DNA from: Streptacidiphilus sp. P02-A3a
GTDB lineage: Bacteria; Actinomycetota; Actinomycetes; Streptomycetales; Streptomycetaceae
Direction of reading: 5' to 3'
Length of the DNA: 64,000 nt
Assembly (NCBI RefSeq): GCF_014084105.1
Contig: NZ_CP048289.1
Coordinates: 7,511,922-7,575,921, forward strand
The notes beneath the pieces were generated by a model. That model was not told the DNA's origin, did no database searches, and saw nothing but the letters and a program-made list of their open reading frames with translations. The first letter of the stretch is position 1. Every line of letters starts with the position of its first letter. A program made the translations under genes and the position numbers. This document shows, one piece after another, positions 1 through 5,672 of this stretch.

Positions 1-98
1 TGAAGGTAAGGACCCTTCGCCCGGAGGGTAAGACGCCCTTACACTCTCCGCCCTCGGGATGACGGCCGTCCTCCGGAAGAGTGACCGCCAACACAAAG

Positions 99-124
99 AG
101 CCCGACCCCAGAGGGGGTCGGGCT
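99..124 (-). terminator. Hairpin terminator
   Basis: An 11-bp perfect stem (AGCCCGACCCC paired with GGGGTCGGGCT) with a 4-base loop lies 18 bases downstream of the leftward gene ending at 142. No U tract follows, which is common for actinophage and Streptomyces terminators. Confidence 0.65.
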
Positions 125-141
125 CCGCATGTGTGCCGCCG

Positions 142-501
142 TCAGCTCAGGCGGGCCGCGCACGGCTTGCAGGCCGGTATGCGCTGCCCGTAGATCACCC
201 GGACGTAGGTCTCTGCGGGCACCTGCTCCGCACGGTGCAGCAGGTTGTACTCACAGGCCCGGGTGAGGCCCGACGGCCCGTCCACGAACTCAGCGCGGTA
301 GGTGCACGCGCCGTCGATCCAAAGCGCCAGCTCGGTCACACCCTGGCGGGCCGTCCGCAGGTCGTTCGCGGCGGCAGCGTCGGCCATAAGGCTGTCTCGC
401 GCCTCATCAGTCGTGGCCAGCGCCAGCGCCATGCCGCCCTCGATCGAGTCCAGGATCTCACTGGTGACGACGTCGACGGCGTTGATGCGGGGGAGGTTCA
501 T
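142..501 (-). CDS. Hypothetical phage protein, 119 aa
   Basis: I do not recognise this protein. The ATG at 501 has an AAAGG Shine-Dalgarno about 8 bases upstream, which chooses this start over a longer frame reading into the palindrome at 571-588. The sequence has an Asp/Glu/Ala-rich N-terminal half and a CKPC pair close to the C-terminus (CxxC spacing), which could bind metal or form a disulfide. It is the last visible gene of the leftward phage transcription unit and is followed by a strong hairpin at 99-124. A small phage accessory function is likely, but nothing in the sequence identifies it. Confidence 0.6.
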   Translation of the reverse strand: MNLPRINAVDVVTSEILDSIEGGMALALATTDEARDSLMADAAAANDLRTARQGVTELALWIDGACTYRAEFVDGPSGLTRACEYNLLHRAEQVPAETYVRVIYGQRIPACKPCAARLS

Positions 502-564
502 GAGCTGGCCTTTCGGGTGGTGCGGCGAGTCCGTCCCGCCGTCGTGCTTACGTGGACAACAGTA

Positions 565-594
565 CCTCGACCTACTCACGTGAGTAGGTTGAGG
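565..594. repeat. Phage palindrome IR1 (18-bp core)
   Basis: Core 571-588, CCTACTCAC joined directly to GTGAGTAGG with no central base. The arms extend to 15 bp with a single mismatch. It lies 64 bases upstream of the ATG at 501 and 95 bases after the stop of the gene ending at 689. It is one of two copies without a centre base; the other is at 3726-3743. Confidence 0.85.
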
Positions 595-688
595 GTGGTC
601 ACGAAAACATCACTTTCCCGCACCTGGACATGACGAAGCCCCCGCCGCAGGCAGCGACGGGGGCAGCGCAGGTTTCACGGGCGGGGCG

Positions 689-877
689 TCAGCGGACCCA
701 CCCGAAAGCGTGCGAGAGGAAGGCCACGATCAGCCCGGCGACGATCAGCCCGGTGATTGTCGCAGCGACCGGGCGCACGCGCCGCCTGAACTCGACCCAC
801 CGCAGGTAGCGGCGTCGCCGCCCCGCCTCATGCGCATCCCAAATTACGGCCATTTCGGCCGGCGGCAGGCTGGGCAT
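689..877 (-). CDS. Small single-span membrane protein, 62 aa
   Basis: Unrecognised small protein with an Arg-rich middle (RRRRYLRW, RRRVRP) followed by one hydrophobic segment (ATITGLIVAGLIVAFL) near the C-terminus, so probably a membrane protein with its charged part in the cytoplasm. The ATG at 877 has a GAGGGA Shine-Dalgarno at proper distance. A GTG at 913 in the same frame would add 12 residues but has no clear ribosome site. Size and shape fit an accessory holin-like or superinfection protein; this is inference only. Confidence 0.5.
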   Translation of the reverse strand: MPSLPPAEMAVIWDAHEAGRRRRYLRWVEFRRRVRPVAATITGLIVAGLIVAFLSHAFGWVR

Positions 878-1011
878 CCGCTCGTCCCTCGCGTCGATAA
901 CGTCGATCTTCACGAACGGCAGTATGCCGCAACCCGCACAGCTGCGCGACCAAACAGGAAAATTCCTATGCCCGCCCCCGCCTCGGCTGCGCCGCATCCG
1001 AATGACTTGAC

Positions 1012-1057
1012 GCTACTTCCGAGGTAGCCGCACCTGCTACCACCTGGTAGCAGGTGC
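1012..1057. repeat. Double hairpin
   Basis: A perfect 12-bp stem (GCACCTGCTACC with GGTAGCAGGTGC, 4-base loop, 1030-1057) is preceded by a 5-bp GCTAC/GTAGC hairpin at 1012-1028. It lies upstream of the small membrane-protein gene and opens the roughly 930-base stretch without genes. It could be a terminator for a rightward transcript or a structured leader; no gene ends here. Confidence 0.55.
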
Positions 1058-1098
1058 CAATGAACCCCATCACTACCAATCAATCCCCTCACATGCAC

Positions 1099-1178
1099 GG
1101 GGACGCTCCGCCGAGACACTCACTTCCCTACCCACACCCCGCGCGTGCGGCAGCAGCCCAGGCCCCGCACAGGCATCG
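1099..1178. repeat. Imperfect direct repeat, copy 1
   Basis: Starts GGGGACGCTCCGCCGAGA, runs through a TTCCC tract and CCCCGCGCGTGCGG to CAGGCCCCGCAC and GGCATCG. The same order of blocks recurs at 1461-1606, where two extra segments are present. It lies in a non-coding part of the prophage. Confidence 0.55.
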
Positions 1179-1460
1179 TCCGCCTTAGGCCCGCCAACAT
1201 GATGCCGCCCATGCGCCGCTGCCCGCATGCGGCTCCCAGCTAGCTAGCGATAATAAACCCGCAGATGAGACAGATTACCGAGTTGACGAAGTAGTGGGGG
1301 GCCACTGGATTGTCAACTCCCATGTCTGCAGGGAGGAGCCTCAACCGGGCCCCGTACAGCAGCACGTCCGGGATCTCCCACGCGCACGGGGCGAACGCAC
1401 CGGCCAGCCGAGCGCCGAGCTTGCTTGCTTTCTTGCTAGCACACCTTTGACGGCGCGCTA

Positions 1461-1606
1461 GGGGACGCCCCGCCGAGATACTTACTTACTTCCCTCGCCG
1501 CTTCAGCGCGCCAGGCACTTAGTTACTTACTTCCCACGGTGCACCCCCGCGCGTGCGGAGAGCAGCCTGAGCCCAGGCCCCGCACGGCAGCACGCACAGG
1601 CATCGC
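1461..1606. repeat. Imperfect direct repeat, copy 2
   Basis: Longer version of the block at 1099-1178. It contains an extra ACTTACTT-rich segment (TTACTTACTTCCC twice) and an extra stretch before GGCATCG. Copy 1 may be a deleted derivative of this one. Confidence 0.55.
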
Positions 1607-1679
1607 CCCCGCATGCGCGGGGCGAACTCGGCAAGCGCACTGCGATGCGGGACAGACGGGGGCAGATACCCTCCGAGCA

Positions 1680-1945
1680 AAGCACCCTCAACCCCTTAAG
1701 CGCATGAGGCTTAAGGACTTGAGGGACTTACCGAAACTCCAAGACTCTCAAGAGTCCAAGACTCTTGAACACCTGCGGACCCAATCATGCATATCGATTA
1801 ATGTCAACCATAATCCTGAGTAGGGGTACACAGAATTACGATGGCAGGCTGCATGACACGGGGAAGCCACCGCGCGCATTCCAGGTAATAATTTACACTT
1901 TCGGTGCGCTAGATTTACGGATACGTCAGCCCGCGCAACGCAAAG
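1680..1945. other. AT-rich, hairpin-rich non-coding region (origin or regulatory candidate)
   Basis: This is the most AT-rich stretch of the phage part of the window (for example around 1788-1835 and 1884-1930). It begins with nested inverted repeats: CCTTAAG/CTTAAGG (1694-1716), the palindrome GACTCT-CA-AGAGTC (1743-1756) and the overlapping, mutually exclusive TCAAGAGTC-CAA-GACTCTTGA (1748-1768). No convincing coding frame is present. Iteron-like repeats next to AT-rich DNA suggest a replication origin; a promoter region is an equal alternative. Confidence 0.35.
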
Positions 1946-1947
1946 AG

Positions 1948-1980
1948 GCCCGGACCTACTCACCGTGAGTAGGTCCGGGC
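1948..1980. repeat. Phage palindrome IR2 (16-bp arms)
   Basis: Core 1955-1973 with central C; the arms extend by GCCCGGA/TCCGGGC to a perfect 16-bp inverted repeat. It starts 12 bases after the stop of the leftward gene at 1992, the position expected of a terminator. Confidence 0.85.
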
Positions 1981-1991
1981 CGGGGTGAGCG

Positions 1992-2225
1992 TCAGATGTT
2001 CCAGCGACGGCCGGTCGCTCCGACGGGGGCCGGGCGCTCGATCTCCGCCGCCATGGTCGTGAGGCAGGTCGCCAAGTCGCGCGCTTCGACGGGCGTCAGC
2101 TTGGTCCGGTCGGCCGGGACGGCAATCGAGATGGACCCGCGCTCCCGGTCGGACACCCATGCGAGCACGCGCCCGCCGCTCGACGTGGTCAGCGTGGCCT
2201 TGGTCTCGGTCTGAATGGTCAGCAT
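1992..2225 (-). CDS. Hypothetical phage protein, 77 aa
   Basis: Unrecognised. The ATG at 2225 has a GGAGAG Shine-Dalgarno. The protein is predicted to be mostly beta in its first half (alternating Thr/Ser/Val) with a helical segment (VEARDLATCLTTMAAEIERP) after it. It is the third gene of a small unit: sigma factor (2395-3309), a 53-aa protein (2237-2398), then this gene, closed by palindrome IR2. The 53-aa upstream protein has a similar layout (beta strands, then a T/A-rich helix), so the two may be distant paralogues. Confidence 0.6.
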   Translation of the reverse strand: MLTIQTETKATLTTSSGGRVLAWVSDRERGSISIAVPADRTKLTPVEARDLATCLTTMAAEIERPAPVGATGRRWNI

Positions 2226-2236
2226 GTGGTCTCTCC

Positions 2237-2398
2237 TCAGCGCAGGGTGTCGAGCATGGTCCGGGTGGCGGCGTCCGTGAGAACCACCGTTGCCACCGTG
2301 CGGCCGTCGGCGGCGCGCAGGTGGAGATCAAAGCGGGTCGGACTCAAGCGGGTCACAGCCACGGTGCCGCCGTCACTGGTCGGGAAGGTCTGCGTCAC
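2237..2398 (-). CDS. Small phage protein coupled to the sigma gene, 53 aa
   Basis: GTG start at 2398 overlaps the TGA stop of the sigma-factor gene in a GTGA tetranucleotide, so the two are translationally coupled. The frame runs 53 codons to TGA at 2237 and encodes an ordinary acidic/basic mix with a repeated TVAVT/TVATVVLT beta pattern. No family is recognised. Coupling to a sigma factor makes an anti-sigma or accessory role worth testing, but this is inference. Confidence 0.55.
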   Translation of the reverse strand: MTQTFPTSDGGTVAVTRLSPTRFDLHLRAADGRTVATVVLTDAATRTMLDTLR

Positions 2399-3309
2399 TT
2401 AGTGCCCCCACGGGGGCCCCGGCGGTGCAGGCTGCCCTGAGCAGCCGTCAACTCTTCGGCATGGTCGGCATCCCGGGCCGTGAGTTTGACCCAACGCCGG
2501 CCGAACGCGCGCATCCCCTTCGTGCGGGCGTCACGCACGTGGACCACGGTCGTGCCCAGGTCTGCCGCTAGCTCCTCGTCGTTATGGTCGGCTCCGTAGC
2601 CGTACAGCGGGCCGTTGATCCCGAAGGACGCCCGCAAGACGGCGGCTTGCCCGTCGCCCATGACGTCGAGCACGCCCCGGACCATCGCGTTCTTCCGGCG
2701 GCGTTCCTCGCGCCCGATGTCGTCCGAGGTGATCAGGTCGGCCGGAAGCTCAAGCGCCTCCGACAGTGCGTCCATGGACGTCGGGCAGTCATCCGCCCGG
2801 CCGGTCGGGTCGGCCCCACTGGTCGGCACGTCGAGCGACAGCGCGCCCGCCCATGCCATGCGGGCGGCGGACGCCCGGTCGACCCCGAGGCGGCGTCCCT
2901 TCGGCGGGACAGTCTGCGACAACTTCTCGGCAAGGTGGACGTCCCCGCCGGACAGTCCGAGCATCTGACCGAAGATCTTCAGCGCGTCTTTGTCAGCCCC
3001 GACTCCCCCGTACCGGGCGTCCCGGACGGCGTCGAGCAGGACGCCATCAACCGTCGAATGCACCAGCGCGAAGAACGAGTCAACGTCGTCTCCGGCGAAG
3101 CGGGGCAGCGACTCCCAGACAGCTATTCGGCCGACCTGTCGGAACTCGTCCCGGTACTCGGCGAACCGGTCGCCGGTCTCCGACATGCGCCGGGCCGCCT
3201 TGTCGGCCAGCGCGTAAACCCGGCCTTCAGTGGCAGCGATGACGGCCGAGATGCCGTCAATGTCCTGCGCCTGAGCTGCGCGGACGTCCTCAATCGTGAG
3301 CGTATCCAT
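2395..3309 (-). CDS. Phage-encoded sigma-70-type RNA polymerase sigma factor, 304 aa
   Basis: The layout matches a divergent sigma factor. An N-terminal helical part around residues 30-105 resembles region 2 (YALADKAARRM, then a DEFRQVGRIAVWESLPRF stretch like the core-binding segment). A long linker follows, and the C-terminal part (about 215-290) resembles region 4 with an HTH (DEELAADLGTTVVHVRDART). It would redirect host RNA polymerase to phage promoters. The ATG at 3309 is 42 bases downstream of a copy of the phage promoter-like motif (3351-3368), so the gene may be controlled by the regulon it serves. Assignment rests on pattern, not on a search. Confidence 0.7.
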   Translation of the reverse strand: MDTLTIEDVRAAQAQDIDGISAVIAATEGRVYALADKAARRMSETGDRFAEYRDEFRQVGRIAVWESLPRFAGDDVDSFFALVHSTVDGVLLDAVRDARYGGVGADKDALKIFGQMLGLSGGDVHLAEKLSQTVPPKGRRLGVDRASAARMAWAGALSLDVPTSGADPTGRADDCPTSMDALSEALELPADLITSDDIGREERRRKNAMVRGVLDVMGDGQAAVLRASFGINGPLYGYGADHNDEELAADLGTTVVHVRDARTKGMRAFGRRWVKLTARDADHAEELTAAQGSLHRRGPRGGTK

Positions 3310-3350
3310 GGTGATCCCTGTCTCGGGTTTGGCTCTCTCACGTGGGAGTG

Positions 3351-3368
3351 AGTGAGTCGAAAGCCCGG
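3351..3368 (-). promoter_or_regulatory. Phage promoter-like motif P1
   Basis: On the minus strand reads CCGGGCTTTCGACTCACT. It belongs to a family sharing GGCT..CGACTC(A/G)CT placed upstream of leftward phage genes. Here it precedes the sigma-factor gene by about 40 bases. Confidence 0.6.
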
Positions 3369-3660
3369 ACAGGGCTCATGGCGCGCTAAGGCCGTTGTGA
3401 CGTGGGCCACACATGGTTGAGGCCAGAGAACTGACCCCGTCCGGGATGTGTGCGTCGGACGGGGCAAAGCGCTTTGGCCTGTCGTTGCCGGAGCAACTTA
3501 GGCAGATCGGCGAAGGGGTCTCAACCGTTGATCGGACATGGAAACCACGGCGTGATCCAGGGTTGTAAATCTGGACCAAAGGCGGATTCCCCTCTCATCC
3601 CTTGGAATGAGAGGCGAGCCGCATTTATTGATCTTCGTAACCCTGGCGTGATGACGGAGA
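3366..3660. ncRNA. Structured intergenic region, possible non-coding RNA
   Basis: About 300 bases without a plausible gene but with three stable stems: CCCCGTCCG/CGGACGGGG (3435-3464, 12-base loop), GTTGC/GCAAC (near 3483-3496) and CCTCTCAT/ATGAGAGG (3591-3614, 8-base loop). The strand is undetermined. It lies between the sigma gene promoter and the two palindromes that end the polymerase unit. The segment near 3555-3575 looks like a tRNA anticodon arm but lacks the other arms. Confidence 0.3.
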
Positions 3661-3678
3661 GACCCTGAAGAACGAAAA

Positions 3679-3711
3679 CAGGGGACCTACTCACGGTGAG
3701 TAGGTCCCCTG
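3679..3711. repeat. Phage palindrome IR3 (16-bp arms)
   Basis: Core 3686-3704, central G; arms extended by CAGGGGA/TCCCCTG. It stands 13 bases from IR4, together forming a double element behind the DNA polymerase gene. Confidence 0.85.
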
Positions 3712-3723
3712 TGATCCATTCCA

Positions 3724-3745
3724 CACCTACTCACGTGAGTAGGTG
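3724..3745. repeat. Phage palindrome IR4 (11-bp arms, no centre base)
   Basis: Core 3726-3743 without a central base, flanked by CA/TG. It ends 5 bases before the stop codon of the leftward DNA polymerase gene. Confidence 0.85.
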
Positions 3746-3750
3746 CACGG

Positions 3751-5598
3751 TCAGTAGTCGGCCCCGTACAGAGAGCCCCAGGAACGGCCGCCAATCTCGG
3801 CCTCGGCGTCGATCGGGACGCCGTACAGCGGGAAGCGCATGCAGCGCTCGATCTCCCGGGCGATCTCTTCGGCCCGGTCGGCGGGCACGCTGGCCAACAC
3901 CTCGTCATGGATCGGCAGGCGCAGATACTCCGTGAGCCCGGCCTCGTCCATGTTGATCATGGCCTGCCCCAAGACGTCACGGGCCGTCGACTGACACGCG
4001 TAGTTCGTCACGGCGTACGTCCGGTCCCGGTCGAGCGGCAGCCGTCGGCCGGTCGCGCTCAGGTGGACCATGCCGGTAGCGCGCGCCTCACGCTGCCAGC
4101 GCGCGGACGCCCTCTTGATCTCCGGGTACACCCGGTCATACGCGGCCAGCGCCTCCCGGACCTCCGCCATCGGGGCACCGGTCTGCCGCTGGATGGTGTC
4201 GGCCCCGCCGCCGTACACCTTCCCGAAGCCGATCCCCTTCGCCAACTTCCGTTGTGCCTTGGTGAAGTTGGGACCGAACACCATGGCGGCGGTGAAGTCG
4301 TGCAGGTCACGCCCCCCTAGGATCGCCTCCTGCATCCGCTTGACGTCCGCCAGCGCGGCCAAGACGCGCATCTCGACGGCCGCAAAGTCGGCCGAGATCA
4401 TAACCTCGTCCTCGTCCGCCAGCAGGCAGCGCCGGATCATCTGGTCGGACGACGGAAGCGTCTGCAACGCCGGGCGAGTGATGGACATGCGGCCGGTGCG
4501 CGCTTGAAGCGTGTTGATCATCGGGTGGATTCGGCCGGCTGCGTCGACGGTGTCCAGGAACGTACTCGCGTACGTGGTCCGCCACTTGGATGCCCGCTTG
4601 GCCCGGAGGACCGCCGTAGCAAGGGGGTTGGGGGTCCGCACCCCCAACGGCTCCCACTGGAGCGACATGTCAGCCATCCCCAGCAGGACGGCCTTGTCGA
4701 CCTTGACGGCCCCGCTTGCGGTCGTCTCGGTCAGCGACTCCCCCATGCCCGCCAGTGCATCGGCGACCTGCGCAGTGGAGTTGACGTTGTCGACGCCGTA
4801 GCGGGCCGCCTCGGCGGCGAACTCCTCCGCCTCGGCCGCTAGGGCATCGTCCAGCCGTCGCGTGTGCTCGACGTCGAGCACGATCCCCCGGCGCTGCATC
4901 ACGGCACAGATGCGCGCCAACTCATGTTCGTAGTCCGACAGTTCGCGGCGCACGCCGAGGCGGGACAACTCGCGCCGCTCGATCGGCTCTATTCGCGCGG
5001 TCAGGATGACGTCGAGCCCGGCGTACAGGAGATAGGTGGGCTCCGTCAGCGGGATGCCCGCCCAGCCCGTCTCTTTGGTCAGGCCGAGGCTCCGGAAGAC
5101 CGCCGTCAGCCCGGCCTGAGTGTCCGGCGCGAGACGGTCAACCCAGTAGGCCGACAAGGGTTTCAGGCCGGTGCCTATGCCTCCCTCCTGCGGCTGGCGC
5201 GGGTCGATCAGCGCGGCCAGGATCTTCGTGTCCGTCGTGCGCGGGGCGAGCCATTCCAGCGGCACCCTGGCATGCCGGTCCAGGACCAGCCAATCGAACA
5301 TGGCGTTATGGATGAGCAGTCGGCGGATGCGCCGCAGCGCCGCCCGGACGGCCTCGGCGAACATGCCGCCCCACTCCCAGGGGATGACCCACGCCGTATC
5401 GGCGTCGCCGAACTGGACCAGCCGGAGCCGGTACCCAGGCGAGTAGATATCGAGCCCGGTCGTCTCCGTGTCGAGCGCGATCGGGCCGCGCCGGTCGGCC
5501 TCCGTGAGCCATGCGGCGAACAGGTCCAAGTCGTCGCGGTCCTGCGGGACATGAACCGTGACCAGGTCCCCCGCAATGGTGTGCCGATAGGTGAGCAT
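3751..5598 (-). CDS. Family A DNA polymerase with 3'-5' exonuclease domain, 615 aa
   Basis: Replicates phage DNA. Exonuclease domain (about 20-210) with DTETTG at 43-48 and the later HNAMFD (97-102) and YAGLDV (192-197) elements of the DEDD fold. The polymerase domain has motif A (ADFAAVEMR, 403-411), the motif B helix (RKLAKGIGFGKVYGG, 450-464) and motif C (IHDEV, 563-567). The length is that of a phage or Klenow-type enzyme without a 5' nuclease domain. ATG at 5598. It is separated from the upstream primase-helicase by palindrome IR5 and followed by IR4 and IR3. Gene content here resembles the early region of phiC31-type phages. Confidence 0.93.
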   Translation of the reverse strand: MLTYRHTIAGDLVTVHVPQDRDDLDLFAAWLTEADRRGPIALDTETTGLDIYSPGYRLRLVQFGDADTAWVIPWEWGGMFAEAVRAALRRIRRLLIHNAMFDWLVLDRHARVPLEWLAPRTTDTKILAALIDPRQPQEGGIGTGLKPLSAYWVDRLAPDTQAGLTAVFRSLGLTKETGWAGIPLTEPTYLLYAGLDVILTARIEPIERRELSRLGVRRELSDYEHELARICAVMQRRGIVLDVEHTRRLDDALAAEAEEFAAEAARYGVDNVNSTAQVADALAGMGESLTETTASGAVKVDKAVLLGMADMSLQWEPLGVRTPNPLATAVLRAKRASKWRTTYASTFLDTVDAAGRIHPMINTLQARTGRMSITRPALQTLPSSDQMIRRCLLADEDEVMISADFAAVEMRVLAALADVKRMQEAILGGRDLHDFTAAMVFGPNFTKAQRKLAKGIGFGKVYGGGADTIQRQTGAPMAEVREALAAYDRVYPEIKRASARWQREARATGMVHLSATGRRLPLDRDRTYAVTNYACQSTARDVLGQAMINMDEAGLTEYLRLPIHDEVLASVPADRAEEIAREIERCMRFPLYGVPIDAEAEIGGRSWGSLYGADY

Positions 5599-5617
5599 GG
5601 TCTCTTCTCATGCAAAA

Positions 5618-5646
5618 GGGGACCTACTCATCGTGAGTAGGCCCCC
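5618..5646. repeat. Phage palindrome IR5 (variant)
   Basis: Core 5623-5641 with one substitution (CCTACTCA-TCG-TGAGTAGG). Flanking GGGG/CCCC continues the arms past an A/C mismatch. It lies between the primase-helicase stop and the polymerase start, 27 bases after the stop. Confidence 0.8.
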
Positions 5647-5672
5647 GTGATCAACTGGGGTGGCGGCGCGGG

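Larger units (their letters stand above)
1082..1627. repeat. Degenerate CRISPR-like repeats (type I-E-like)
   Basis: Several short palindromic units of the type I-E repeat form (C-run, GCGCATGC-like loop, G-run, then GAGC/GAAC) occur at about 1082-1109, 1134-1155, 1314-1338, 1370-1395, 1537-1565 and 1599-1627. The last two are 29-base units 62 bases apart, leaving a 33-base spacer (1566-1598), which is the expected I-E geometry. They are identical at only about 17 of 29 positions. Translating this stretch gives HPRACGEQ and APACAG, peptides typical of spurious ORFs over I-E arrays. There are no cas genes in the window. This may be an eroded or pseudo-array, and the match is not strong enough to call a functional CRISPR. 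Confidence 0.3.

Noticed and set aside
1537-1627. Functional CRISPR array
   Set aside because: Only two spaced units, about 60 percent identical, and no cas genes; kept only as a remnant hypothesis.
1960-2331. Minus-strand frame of 123 codons ending in palindrome IR2
   Set aside because: Covers two better-supported small genes (1992-2225 and 2237-2398) that have ribosome sites or coupled starts.
3540-3620. tRNA-like segment (CCAGGGTTGTAAATCTGG)
   Set aside because: Only an anticodon-arm-like stem is present, with an 8-base loop. There is no T-arm, acceptor stem or CCA.
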